Notes: generated by a model from the letters alone, not told the origin. 64,000 bases of DNA from SZUA-309 sp050185825 (GCA_050185825.1 JBFWZA010000026.1:1-64000); one strand, 5' to 3'; positions 33,230-41,561 are shown, counted from the stretch's first letter. Made by a program: numbers and translations.

Positions 33230-34438
33230 ATGGATTTCAACGACACAGCGCAGGAAGCCGAGTTCCGCAAAGAGGCGCGAGCCTGGCTGAAGGCAAACCG
33301 CCCGAAGAAGAAAGAGCTCGAGGGCCTGAACTACATCGAGCAGGCCAAGCTCTGGCAGAAGCGTAAATACGATGCCGGCTGGGCCTGCATCACCTGGCCG
33401 AAGGAGTTCGGCGGCCGGGGTGCTTCGCCCATCGAGAACGTGATCTGGAATCAGGAGGAGTCCAGGTTCGACCTGCCGGGCGGTGTGTTCGCCATCGGTC
33501 AGGGTATGGCGGCCCCCACCCTCATGACCTGGGCGAACGACGAGACCAAGAAGCGGTTTCTGCCGAAGCTCGCCAGCGGTGAGGAGATCTGGTGTCAGCT
33601 CTTCTCCGAGCCGGCAGGCGGCTCCGACCTGGCGGCACTGCGCACCCGCGCGGTGAAGGACGGCGACGAGTGGGTCATCAACGGCCAGAAGATCTGGACG
33701 TCCGGCGCCCACTACTCCGACTACGGCATCCTGGTGCTGCGCACGGATCCCAGCGTGCCGAAGCACAAGGGGCTGACGTACTTCTGGATCGACATGAAGT
33801 CGCCCGGTATCGAGATCAAACCCATCAGGCAGATCTCGGGTGACGCCAACTTCAACGAGGTGTACTTCACCGACGTGCGGGTCTCCGACAGCCAGCGGCT
33901 CGGTGCCGAAGGCCAGGGCTGGCAGGTGGCCATCACCACCCTCATGAACGAGCGCGCCTCCATTGGCGGCGGCGGTGGTGGTGTCGGGGTGCGGAGCGTC
34001 TTCGAGCTCGCCCAGAAGGTGGAGATCGACGGCAAGCCGGCGATCCGGAATCCGGCGGTGCGGGCCAAGCTCGCCGACTGGTACTGCCAGGAGTCGGGAC
34101 TCAAGTACACGTCCTGGCGGACCCTGTCGGCGCTGTCCCGCGGCGAGACGCCGGGGCCGGAGAATTCCATCGGCAAGCTGGTGGGGGCACCCAAGGCACA
34201 GGACATGGCGAGCTTCGCCATCGACCTGCAGGAGATGGGTGGCATCCTCCGCGACCCGAAGCTCTCCGAAGCGGCCGCCCTGTACCAGGAGACCTACATG
34301 TCCATTCCGGGCCTCCGGATCGCCGGCGGTACCGACGAGATCATGGCCAACATCATCGCCGAGCGCGTGCTCGGTCTGCCCCAGGACGTGCGGGTGGACA
34401 AGGGCATTCCGTTTTCCGAGGTGCCGACGGGCAGCTGA
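33230..34438 (+). CDS. Acyl-CoA dehydrogenase, larger subunit-type
   Basis: Protein of 402 residues: WPKEFGGRGASPIENVIWNQE, the FAD/substrate loop LFSEPAGGSDLAALRTRA, KIWTSGAHYSDYGILVLRT and RIAGGTDEIMANIIAERVLGLP. The last stretch carries the catalytic-type Glu of this family. Residues about 243-250 form a run of seven Gly (SIGGGGGGVGV). ATG 33230 has AAGGAGG upstream. It follows the 370-residue homologue in the same operon; together they resemble FadE pairs forming alpha2beta2 enzymes. Confidence 0.88.
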   Translation: MDFNDTAQEAEFRKEARAWLKANRPKKKELEGLNYIEQAKLWQKRKYDAGWACITWPKEFGGRGASPIENVIWNQEESRFDLPGGVFAIGQGMAAPTLMTWANDETKKRFLPKLASGEEIWCQLFSEPAGGSDLAALRTRAVKDGDEWVINGQKIWTSGAHYSDYGILVLRTDPSVPKHKGLTYFWIDMKSPGIEIKPIRQISGDANFNEVYFTDVRVSDSQRLGAEGQGWQVAITTLMNERASIGGGGGGVGVRSVFELAQKVEIDGKPAIRNPAVRAKLADWYCQESGLKYTSWRTLSALSRGETPGPENSIGKLVGAPKAQDMASFAIDLQEMGGILRDPKLSEAAALYQETYMSIPGLRIAGGTDEIMANIIAERVLGLPQDVRVDKGIPFSEVPTGS

Positions 34439-34478
34439 TACTGCGCGCGGGTACGCGCGCGCGGGCACCTGCCCGCAG

Positions 34479-34504
34479 CGGCGCCTGACCCGGCTCAGGC
34501 GCCG
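34479..34504. terminator. Hairpin between convergent genes
   Basis: Perfect 10-bp stem CGGCGCCTGA/TCAGGCGCCG with a 6-nt loop, placed between the acyl-CoA dehydrogenase and the convergent GFA-ArsC gene and covering the latter's stop codon. It has no T-run, so it is a possible bidirectional terminator or mRNA-stabilising stem. Confidence 0.45.
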
Positions 34505-35370
34505 ATCTCCTCCAGAAACTCGCCGATGAGGGCTTCGAGGGACTGCCAGGTCTCCTCGAAGCTCGCCGCGCCCTGCGCCGGATCCGGCAGGCTCCAGTGC
34601 CGGCGCCGCGCCGGACCCGGGAAAGCAGGGCATGTCTCCGCAGCGGTCGAGTCGCACAGCGTGATCACCCAGTCGAGCGTCGGGGCGACGGGCGTCGTGA
34701 ACTCGTCCCAGGATTTGCTGCGCGGACGATCGAGCCGGTGCCGGTGCGGCGCGAGCAGGGTGAGGGCATCCGGGTGCACCGCGCCCTCCGGCCTGCTGCC
34801 GGCGCTGTGACCCCGTACCCGGCGGTCGCCGACACGGGCGCTCGCGAGGTTCAGCACGGCTTCCGCCAGAATGCTGCGCGCCGAGTTGCCGGAGCAGAGA
34901 AACAGCACGCGGACGGCAGGGCGTGGGCCCCAGCCCACCGGCTGCCGGGAGGCGGCGCCGTAGCGTGGCAGATCGTCATGGACCTCGAAGTCCGCTTCCC
35001 GCTCGTCGTAGAGCACGTGGCGGGTCATCTCGAAGTCCGCGGGTGCATCGAAGTTGCTCCGGAACAGGTGGATCTCTCCCGGGTAGGACTCGGCAGCGTA
35101 GGCGAGCGGCGTGCTGCAGCGTTCGCAGTAGGCACGGCGGACCCCCGGCGAGGAGGCGAAAACCGGGGGAGGCTCGGGCTCGAAGGTGACCGCCGTCTCC
35201 GGAAAGCCGACGTAGGCGGCCACGGGCGCGCCGGTGCAGCGGCGGCAGGACTCGCAGTGACAGTACGCGGCCCACAGCGGCGAGCCGTGGGCGTGGAAGC
35301 GGTAACGGCCGCAGAGGCAGCGGCCGGAAGCCCGGGTATGCGCGCTGCTGGTGTCGCCTCCGGTGGTCAA
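34495..35370 (-). CDS. GFA domain fused to ArsC/LMW-phosphatase domain
   Basis: A 291-residue two-domain protein. Residues 15-140 are a GFA (glutathione-dependent formaldehyde-activating-like, CENP-V fold) zinc domain: GRCLCGRYRF, CHCESCRRCTGAP and AYCERCSTPLAYA give three Cys clusters. From residue 150 comes a low-molecular-weight phosphatase/arsenate reductase domain, VLFLCSGNSARSILAEAVLN with the Cx5R loop, then GHSAGSRPEG and WVITLCDSTAAETCPAFPG. A role in detoxifying arsenate or an aldehyde/glutathione adduct is inferred. No start or frame break separates the domains. Confidence 0.85.
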   Translation of the reverse strand: MTTGGDTSSAHTRASGRCLCGRYRFHAHGSPLWAAYCHCESCRRCTGAPVAAYVGFPETAVTFEPEPPPVFASSPGVRRAYCERCSTPLAYAAESYPGEIHLFRSNFDAPADFEMTRHVLYDEREADFEVHDDLPRYGAASRQPVGWGPRPAVRVLFLCSGNSARSILAEAVLNLASARVGDRRVRGHSAGSRPEGAVHPDALTLLAPHRHRLDRPRSKSWDEFTTPVAPTLDWVITLCDSTAAETCPAFPGPARRRHWSLPDPAQGAASFEETWQSLEALIGEFLEEIGA

Positions 35371-35380
35371 GGCGGCCGCG

Positions 35381-35671
35381 TCAGTGAATGATCCGGTGCG
35401 GCTCCGCCGACTGCTCGAGCTCAGCCAGCTTCTCCAGAATGCGGCTGATCAGCGCATCGGCATCGTGCGAGAACTTGAAGCCGACGGCGGTGGACGTGGA
35501 CAGCGCCAGGATCGGCCGCGCCAGATCCGAGTCGGAGCGGGCGAGATCGAGGGAGCGGCGGATGCGGGCAAAGTGCGCACGCTGGGTCATGGATCCTTCG
35601 CAGTCGAGCTGAAGGATCAGCTGATCCAGCAACGGACCGATCGCATTCCTTGCTGCCGTGCTCTTGCCCAT
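35381..35671 (-). CDS. Hypothetical protein, 96 residues
   Basis: A small soluble, helical protein of unknown family: IGPLLDQLILQLDCEGSMTQRAHFARIRRSLDLARS, then HDADALISRILEKLAELEQSAE. It lies 10 nt upstream of the GFA-ArsC gene on the same strand and may be in its transcript. No function can be given. Confidence 0.6.
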   Translation of the reverse strand: MGKSTAARNAIGPLLDQLILQLDCEGSMTQRAHFARIRRSLDLARSDSDLARPILALSTSTAVGFKFSHDADALISRILEKLAELEQSAEPHRIIH

Positions 35672-35762
35672 CGCCTGCCATCGCCTCGGACGGCGGTATT
35701 GTGACCGACGCGGGTGGAAAACTGAAGGAGACTCCGGCAGCGGGCGGCCACCGGATGCTCCC

Positions 35763-36023
35763 TCAGTCCTTCAGCTCCACGCGATCGTAGATCGCCGTGA
35801 TGTCGTTGAAGTTGAGGATCAGCGTGTGGGACAACCGCCGTTCCTGATCGTGCAGGTGGTACTTGAAGCGGGTCTGCTTGGCCCCCTGCAGGAAGGCGTC
35901 GTACTCCTTGGTCAGCTCGCGCACGTCACTGACGATCTCCCGGCTCCAGGTGGCCTTGAACGGGCCCAGGATGGCGCCGCCGTTCAGGCAGACGGTGATC
36001 TCGTGGTTGGTGAGTCCTTCCAT
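35763..36023 (-). CDS. Hypothetical protein, 86 residues
   Basis: A small soluble protein of unknown family with a mixed alpha/beta pattern: TNHEITVCLNGGAILGPFKATWSREIVSDVRELTKEYDAFLQ and RLSHTLILNFNDITAIYDRVEL. It is downstream of the aceK-cupin operon with a 61-nt gap. The codon pattern is like its neighbours', which supports a real gene. Confidence 0.65.
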   Translation of the reverse strand: MEGLTNHEITVCLNGGAILGPFKATWSREIVSDVRELTKEYDAFLQGAKQTRFKYHLHDQERRLSHTLILNFNDITAIYDRVELKD

Positions 36024-36084
36024 GTCGGGCTCCGCTGGCTCCTGAACACGGGAGACAGCATAACGCCGGTGGTCGTTCCCGTCC

Positions 36085-36426
36085 TCAGGGGGGCGAGGTG
36101 ACCTCCGGCCTGCCCTGGCTGAAGCCGACGAGGAGCCGGAGCGGCTCGCCGTGGGGGTTTTCCAGCGCCAGCACCTCGGCGGCGGCGATGCCCAGGAAGT
36201 CGCCGGCCGCGATGGGCTGGCTTTCCCCGTCGCAGGTCACCTGTCCGGCGCCCGCCAGCACGTAGACGAAACCTTCCGCGGCGGGGTGGCCTGCGATTCG
36301 GATGCGCTCGCGACGGTGCAGCGTGCGCTCCTCGATACCCATCCGCGCCATGCCCGTGAGGGTGCCGAGCTGGCGGACGGCGCCGCTCCCGGCGCGCTGC
36401 AGGTGTTTTTCGGGATCCGTGCTCAT
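36085..36426 (-). CDS. Cupin domain protein
   Basis: Single-domain cupin of 113 residues: ERIRIAGHPAAEGFVYVLAGAGQVTCDGESQPIAAGDFLGIAAAEVLALENPHGEPLRLLVGF. Metal-ligand His residues of motif 1 are weak, so it may bind a ligand rather than catalyse. Its ATG overlaps the aceK stop by 4 nt; it is the last gene of the five-gene overlapping operon. Confidence 0.8.
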   Translation of the reverse strand: MSTDPEKHLQRAGSGAVRQLGTLTGMARMGIEERTLHRRERIRIAGHPAAEGFVYVLAGAGQVTCDGESQPIAAGDFLGIAAAEVLALENPHGEPLRLLVGFSQGRPEVTSPP

Positions 36427-38144
36427 GCGATCGGTTCCTTGTCGATCTGGCGGACGAACCGCTTCTTGCGCCGGTACGGAAAGACGTCCATCACGTGCCC
36501 GGCGCGGATCTCCCGCTGCAGCCCCTTCCAGTACTCCGGGTCGAAGAGCTCGCCGTGCAGCTCCGTGAAGCGACGCTTGATCCCGGGCTTGCCGAACAGG
36601 AAGCGGCGGAACTCCTCCGGGAAGACGTCGTTGGTGGCCACCGAGTACCAGGCTTCCGCCGCCATCTCCTCCTCCGGCGTGCGGGGTTCGGGGATGGCGC
36701 GGAAGTTCACGTCGGTGAGGTAGCAGATCTCGTCGTAGTCGTAGAACACCACCCGGCCGTGCCGGGTGATGCCGAAATTCTTCAGCAGCATGTCGCCGGG
36801 GAAGATGTTGGCGGCAGCGAGCTGCTTGATGGCGTTGCCGTACTCGTCCAGCGCTTCGTCGATTTCCACCGGGCTCGCCTGCTCGATGAAGAGGTTGAGC
36901 GGCGTCATGAGGCGCTCGGTGTAGACGTGACGGATGCGCACCTTGTCGGCCTCCACGGTGACGGTGGAGGCGGCCACCTCGAGCAGCTCCGTGAGCAGAT
37001 CGGGGTCGAAGCGGTCGAGGGGGAGCACCAGGTTCTCGAACTCCTGAGTATCCGCCATGCGTCCCACGCGGTCGTGAGTCTTCACGATCCGGTACTTTTC
37101 CCGCACGTCCGCGGCGGTGATGTTCTTCTGCGGGGCGAAGGTATCCTTGATGATCTTGAAGACGATCTGATAGGAAGGCAGCGTGAACACGGTCATCACC
37201 ATGCCCTTGATGCCCGCGGCGATCACGAAACGGTCGCTGGAACGGTCCAGGTGCTCGAGGAAGTCCCGGTAGAACACGGTCTTGGCGTGCTTGTGCAGGC
37301 CGATGGAGGCGTAGAGCTCGGAGCGCTTCTTGTTGGGGAGCAGCGCCTGCAGAAAGTCGACAAGCGCATGGGGATGCTCGGTGAGCACCATGAAGTAGGC
37401 GCGGGTGAAGCTGAACACCACGGACAGCTCGTCCTCGTCGCAGATCAGCGTGTCGATGTACAGGCGCCCTTCCGCGTCCCGGTGCAGGGGAAAGGCGATG
37501 GGCCAGCTCAGCTCGTTGTAGTTGAGGCGTCCCACCACGTAGGCCGCCTTGTTGCGGTAGAAGACCGGAGTCAGGAGCTCCAGCGACAGCCCTTCGGGCG
37601 TGGTGATCTCCCGGCGCTCGTCCACGAGGGAACGCAGCACGTTGCCGATGTCACGATCCAGGTTGCGCCAGGGCAGCCGGATAGGCAGGTCGTCCGTCAT
37701 CCGCCGGACCATCTCGACGATGCCGTTCTCAGGCGTGTAGGTGCGGGTGAGCGTGGCCCGCTCGGGGACCGGGGGCGAAGGAAAGCGGGTGCTGACGAAC
37801 ATCTCCTCGTCCGTGACGTCGGCGTCGTTGGTCAGGTGCCGGTGAATGGAGTTGTAGAAGGTTTCGAACAGCTCCGCGTTGTATTCCCGGTCGATGATGC
37901 TCAGGTAGTCCGAGCGGCAGCCGGTCCACTCCTCGGCGGTCGGCTCCCGGTCGCCGAGCGCGTGGCGGATCTGCCGGGAGACGGACTCGATGTGCTGCGC
38001 ATAGAGCGCGAGACGCCGGGTGTTGGCCTGCTGCACGGCCTGCCAGGCGCCTGCTTCGAAGCGCTGGCGCGCCCCGCCGGTGATGGCCTGGAAGGCTTCC
38101 CGATAGGAGCGGTAGCCGTGGTGGATGATGCGGGCGATGTTCAC
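36423..38144 (-). CDS. aceK: Isocitrate dehydrogenase kinase/phosphatase
   Basis: Bifunctional enzyme that phosphorylates and dephosphorylates isocitrate dehydrogenase, switching carbon between the TCA cycle and the glyoxylate shunt. The 573-residue length is close to E. coli AceK (578). Seen are VIAAGIKGMVMTVFTLPSYQIVFKIIKD (nucleotide loop and regulatory region), NIFPGDMLLKNFGITRHGRVVFYDYDEICYLTDVNFR (catalytic loop) and the terminal FRRFLFGKPGIKRRF. GTG 38144 overlaps the upstream SDR stop (GTGA). Unusually it is not next to aceBA but within an SDR operon. Confidence 0.95.
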   Translation of the reverse strand: MNIARIIHHGYRSYREAFQAITGGARQRFEAGAWQAVQQANTRRLALYAQHIESVSRQIRHALGDREPTAEEWTGCRSDYLSIIDREYNAELFETFYNSIHRHLTNDADVTDEEMFVSTRFPSPPVPERATLTRTYTPENGIVEMVRRMTDDLPIRLPWRNLDRDIGNVLRSLVDERREITTPEGLSLELLTPVFYRNKAAYVVGRLNYNELSWPIAFPLHRDAEGRLYIDTLICDEDELSVVFSFTRAYFMVLTEHPHALVDFLQALLPNKKRSELYASIGLHKHAKTVFYRDFLEHLDRSSDRFVIAAGIKGMVMTVFTLPSYQIVFKIIKDTFAPQKNITAADVREKYRIVKTHDRVGRMADTQEFENLVLPLDRFDPDLLTELLEVAASTVTVEADKVRIRHVYTERLMTPLNLFIEQASPVEIDEALDEYGNAIKQLAAANIFPGDMLLKNFGITRHGRVVFYDYDEICYLTDVNFRAIPEPRTPEEEMAAEAWYSVATNDVFPEEFRRFLFGKPGIKRRFTELHGELFDPEYWKGLQREIRAGHVMDVFPYRRKKRFVRQIDKEPIA

Positions 38145-39016
38145 GGACCGATGCCTGCCGGCGTTTGCGGGACCGCGCAGAACCGGCTGCTCCACGCCCA
38201 CAGCGCCTCCCGCGCATCGCGATCCCGCGCGGCCGCCGCCGGTGCCTGCAGGCGCTGGTGCTCGTCGTAGTAGGCGCCGCTCACCCCGTCGAGCTCGGGG
38301 CTGAGCGCCAGGTGCAGCGAGGTCGCAGCACCCCGCCGGGCATCGAGAAACAAGGGGCTTGCGAGCTTCATGCCGAGTCGCAGCAGCGCGTTGGTGTCGC
38401 CGACGATGTTGGTGGCCACCACGCCGGGATGCAGGCAGTTTGCGGTCACCGGCATGCCGGTGAGCTGCTCGGCGAGGCTCAGCGTGGCCATCACGTTGCC
38501 GAGCTTGGACCGGGCGTAGGCCTGCATGCCGCTGAATCCGCCTGCGGTCTCGTGGCCGAGCACGTCGATCTTCAGCGTGCCGCGCCGGTGCACGGCGGAC
38601 GCCACGTTGACGATGCGCGCCTGGCCGTCGGCTTCCCCGGCGGCTACGAGCCTTTCGAGCAGCAGCCGGGTCAGCAGCCAGGGTCCCAGGTAGTTGGCGG
38701 CGAAGGTGAGCTCGAGCCCGTCGGGCGAGGTCTGGAACCGCGTGGTCATGGTGCCTGCGTTATTGATGAGCACATGGAGCTTCCTCCAGCGGTCGCGCAC
38801 CTCGTTCGCGCAGGCCCGCACCGAACTAACTGACGCCAGATCGCAGCGCACCACGTGAATGTTTTCGTTGCCAGTGGCGGCCTCGATCTCGCGGCGCACG
38901 GCTTCCGCCCTTGCCGGATCCCGGCAGGCCATGATCAGCTCGTGGCCCGCCGCCGCAACGGCCTCGGCGGTGACGCGGCCGATGCCGCTGGTGGTGCCGG
39001 TGACCAGGATGATCAC
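38141..39016 (-). CDS. SDR family oxidoreductase (retinol-dehydrogenase-like)
   Basis: NAD(P)-dependent short-chain dehydrogenase of 291 residues: ILVTGTTSGIGRVTAEAVA (cofactor motif), RCDLAS, HVLINNAGTM and the catalytic Ser and YxxxK (VNVASAVH ... YARSKLGNVMATLSLAEQL), then CLHPGVVATNIVG. It resembles the retinol dehydrogenase/WWOX-like branch acting on hydrophobic substrates. It overlaps both neighbours by 4 nt in the aceK operon. Confidence 0.9.
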   Translation of the reverse strand: MIILVTGTTSGIGRVTAEAVAAAGHELIMACRDPARAEAVRREIEAATGNENIHVVRCDLASVSSVRACANEVRDRWRKLHVLINNAGTMTTRFQTSPDGLELTFAANYLGPWLLTRLLLERLVAAGEADGQARIVNVASAVHRRGTLKIDVLGHETAGGFSGMQAYARSKLGNVMATLSLAEQLTGMPVTANCLHPGVVATNIVGDTNALLRLGMKLASPLFLDARRGAATSLHLALSPELDGVSGAYYDEHQRLQAPAAAARDRDAREALWAWSSRFCAVPQTPAGIGP

Positions 39017-39363
39017 GACGGCCGCCTGTCTCTCCAGCGGGCGTCGTGGGTCTCGGCGATCCGGCGGCGGAAGCGCAGCACCGCGGTGGCGAGCAGCAGC
39101 ACACCGCCGGCGAGCGTCAGCGCCGGGTAGGCGATACCCGGGATCCAGTCACCGGAACCGAGCTCGGTATGGATCGCGGCCAGCACCGTGCCGGCGATGG
39201 CCACCACCACGGCGTTCTGCACCAGCGCCCAGGCGCCGGCCGCCATGACAAGCGGGTAGACGAGCTTGTGCAGCATGCCCGGCGCGCCGGGCTCGTACAG
39301 GGCGAGGCAGACCAGAATCACCGCGAGACCGATGAGCCGGTGCCAGGGCCGGTCGAGATTCAC
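39013..39363 (-). CDS. Small multi-pass membrane protein
   Basis: Protein of 116 residues with about four hydrophobic segments (LIGLAVILVCLALYEP, LVYPLVMAAGAWALVQNAVVVAIAGTVLAAIH, PALTLAGGVLLLATAVLRF) and a basic C-terminus. Family and function unknown. It is coupled by 4-nt overlaps to an SDR gene on each side, so it is expected to be expressed in stoichiometric fashion with them and with aceK. Confidence 0.75.
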   Translation of the reverse strand: MNLDRPWHRLIGLAVILVCLALYEPGAPGMLHKLVYPLVMAAGAWALVQNAVVVAIAGTVLAAIHTELGSGDWIPGIAYPALTLAGGVLLLATAVLRFRRRIAETHDARWRDRRPS

Positions 39364-40136
39364 GTCAGGATGTCCAGGCTGCCGCCGTCGACGCGGATGT
39401 TCTGGCCGTGGATGCCGTCCGCCACCGGGCTCGCCAGGAACACGACCAGAGCGGCCACCTCCTCGCGGGTGACGATGCGGCCGATGGGGATGTCGCGGGC
39501 CACGTGCGGCTCCACCTCCGCCCAGGTTTCCCCCCAGCCCTTGCGCCTGCCGGATTCCAGGTAGGCGGCCTGGACCTCCGGGGTGAGGATGAGGCCGGGA
39601 GACACCAGATTGACCCGGATGCCGGTGCCGGACACTTCCTTCGCGAGACTCACCGTCAGGGTCGCCAGCGCGCCCTTGGCGGCGTAGTACTGGGGATTGG
39701 CGGCGTTCGGCCGGGTGGAGCCGACGGTGCCCAGGTTGATGATCCGGGCCCGCGGCATCTCCCGCATGGCGGGAAGGCAGTGGTTGATGAGCCGCGCCGC
39801 GGAGAGCACGTTCAGCTGGTAGGCCGCAATCCAGTCGTCGGTGCCGGAGTCCACCCAGCGTCCCCGCTCCGCGGCGCCGTAGTTGTTCACCAGGATCTCG
39901 GGCACGCGCCCGTTGAGCGACTCGATGAGCGAACGCGTGCCGGATTCCGTGCGGATGTCTCCCGTTACCGGCACCCCGCCGCCGAGGGCTGCCACGGCCG
40001 CCTCCGCCTGGCCGGCCTCCAGGCCGTGCACCCAGACGGTTGCGCCCTCGTCGAGCAGGGCCTTCGCGATGATCTGTCCCGTGCCGCGATGGCTGCCGGT
40101 GACCAGGGCAGTGCTGCCGGAAAGGCCTAGGTCCAT
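39360..40136 (-). CDS. SDR family oxidoreductase (FabG-like)
   Basis: Protein of 258 residues: TALVTGSHRGTGQIIAKAL, ILVNNYGAAERGRW, INLGTVGSTRPNAANPQYYAAKGALATLTVSLAKEV (Tyr and Lys of YxxxK present) and RVDGG near the end. NAD(P)-dependent ketone/alcohol conversion; substrate unknown. The ATG is placed at 40136. It is the first gene of the aceK operon and divergent from the TauE/SafE gene 48 bp away. Confidence 0.9.
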   Translation of the reverse strand: MDLGLSGSTALVTGSHRGTGQIIAKALLDEGATVWVHGLEAGQAEAAVAALGGGVPVTGDIRTESGTRSLIESLNGRVPEILVNNYGAAERGRWVDSGTDDWIAAYQLNVLSAARLINHCLPAMREMPRARIINLGTVGSTRPNAANPQYYAAKGALATLTVSLAKEVSGTGIRVNLVSPGLILTPEVQAAYLESGRRKGWGETWAEVEPHVARDIPIGRIVTREEVAALVVFLASPVADGIHGQNIRVDGGSLDILT

Positions 40137-40184
40137 GGGATTGCCGCCGTTCGGTCGTGAACGGGGCAGTATACTGCTGCGCCC

Positions 40185-40946
40185 ATGGAGGGCGCAGGCT
40201 GGCTGGTGTTTCTCGGGGCGGTGTTCGTCGGCAGCTACGTGCAGTCGGTGGCCGGCTTTGCGCTCGGCATGATCGTCATCGCCGTGACCGGCGCCAGCGG
40301 CACGGTGCCGCTGCAGGTGCTGACCGCTGCGGCGAGCCTGATCAGCCTGCTCAACGTGGCGCTGGCGCTCATCGGTCATACCCAGGCCATCCATCGGCGC
40401 ATCTTCGTCTGGCTGGCGCTGGGCCAGATGCCGGCCATCGCGCTGGGCGTCTGGCTGCTGGGATGGCTCGACCGAGACGCCCGCTGGGTGCTTGAGCTGC
40501 TGCTCGGCGCCTTCATCACCCTGGGCAGCCTGTCCATGATGCTGAAGCCGAAACCGCTCGCGAAGGAGTCCACGAGCCTGTCCTGCTTCGGCGCGGGGCT
40601 CGCGGGCGGAGTGGTGGGCGGGCTCTTTTCCGCCTCCGGCCCCATCATGGGCTGGTTCAACTACCGCCAGCCGCTGGAACTGGCCGTTATCCGGGCGACG
40701 CTGCTCTGCTCCTTCGCGCTCACCACCAGCACGCGGACGCTCATCGTCGGTCTGGACGGCGGGCTCACCGCCGAGGTGCTGCTGCTGACGGCGGCCGCGG
40801 TGCCGCTGGTGGTGGCCGGAACCTGGCTCGGCCGGGAGCTGCCGCCGCCGGTCGCGGAGATCACCCTGAAGCGGATGGCGTTCTCCCTGCTGCTGGTGAT
40901 GGGGCTGTCGCTGGTGGCGGGCGGCCTCGCGCCGCTCTTGGAGTGA
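40185..40946 (+). CDS. TauE/SafE family sulfite or anion exporter
   Basis: Inner-membrane transporter of 253 residues with the two-fold TauE/SafE pattern: GSYVQSVAGFALGMIVIAVTG near the N-terminus and GLAGGVVGGLFSASGPIMGWFNYRQPLE in the second half. About eight transmembrane helices are expected. Members export sulfite, sulfoacetate or similar anions. With TauD-family genes elsewhere in the window an organosulfur role is possible but unproven. Confidence 0.85.
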   Translation: MEGAGWLVFLGAVFVGSYVQSVAGFALGMIVIAVTGASGTVPLQVLTAAASLISLLNVALALIGHTQAIHRRIFVWLALGQMPAIALGVWLLGWLDRDARWVLELLLGAFITLGSLSMMLKPKPLAKESTSLSCFGAGLAGGVVGGLFSASGPIMGWFNYRQPLELAVIRATLLCSFALTTSTRTLIVGLDGGLTAEVLLLTAAAVPLVVAGTWLGRELPPPVAEITLKRMAFSLLLVMGLSLVAGGLAPLLE

Positions 40947-40958
40947 GGGGCTACAGGT

Positions 40959-41000
40959 CCTTCTCCCAAGCTGGAGAAGGGCTACAAGCCCTTCTCCAGC
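40959..41000. terminator. Two mutually exclusive hairpins between convergent genes
   Basis: A perfect 14-bp stem (arms 40970-40983 and 40987-41000, loop ACA) overlaps an alternative 8-bp stem, CCTTCTCC/GGAGAAGG (40959-40966 with 40973-40980). The middle arm can pair with either side. The long stem lies over the GNAT gene's last codons and probably ends transcription from both sides. Confidence 0.65.
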
Positions 41001-41470
41001 CAGATGACATCCCAGTAGCGGCCGAACTTCCGTCCCACCTCGGTGAGGTGCGACACCGGGCGGAAGCCGAAGGCGGCGTGCAGCGCCATGGACGGCTCGT
41101 TGGGCTGGGCGATGAGCGCGTAGGCGCGATGCAGGTCCCGGGCTTCGAGCGCCGGAATCAGCCGTTCATACAGCGCCCGGCCCGTGCCCCGGCCCTGACA
41201 CTCCGGGGCCAGGTAGACGCTCACCTCCACGGAGGTCTGATAGGCGGCCTTGGGCTTCAAAGGCTGCGAGCAGGCGTAGCCGGCGACGCCGTCGTCCGTC
41301 TGTGCCACCCAGCACTGATAGCGGTCGCCGTCGAAGGCGTCGAACCAGGGCGCGCGCGTGGCCTCCGTGAACGGCTCGATGTCGAACGTGGCGTGGGAAT
41401 TCGCCACGTAGTGGTTGTAGATCCCGGTCAGCCGGGGGAGGTCTGGGCGCTGGGCGGGGCGGATACGCAT
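40982..41470 (-). CDS. GNAT family N-acetyltransferase (phosphinothricin acetyltransferase-like)
   Basis: Protein of 162 residues: MRIRPAQRPDLPRLTGIYNHYVANSHATFDIEP, VEVSVYLAPECQGRGTGRALYERLIPALEARD (acetyl-CoA loop QGRGTG) and LHAAFGFRPVSHLTEVGRKFGRYWDVIWLEK. This matches the PAT/YwnH branch, which acetylates small amines such as methionine sulfoximine or phosphinothricin-like compounds. The natural substrate is unknown. Confidence 0.9.
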   Translation of the reverse strand: MRIRPAQRPDLPRLTGIYNHYVANSHATFDIEPFTEATRAPWFDAFDGDRYQCWVAQTDDGVAGYACSQPLKPKAAYQTSVEVSVYLAPECQGRGTGRALYERLIPALEARDLHRAYALIAQPNEPSMALHAAFGFRPVSHLTEVGRKFGRYWDVIWLEKGL

Positions 41471-41561
41471 GGCGGTCGATTGTAGCCCTGCGGCAGCCCG
41501 TGCGCCGATTCCGCGGCGGTCGCAAGCTTGTTTTCTCCTGAATTGCGGCTAACGTGCCGGC

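Noticed and set aside
31921..33270. 449-codon minus-strand frame opposite the acyl-CoA dehydrogenase
   Set aside because: Shadow frame with no recognisable protein features.
36495..38270. 591-codon plus-strand frame opposite aceK
   Set aside because: Antisense shadow of aceK; the minus strand carries all AceK motifs.
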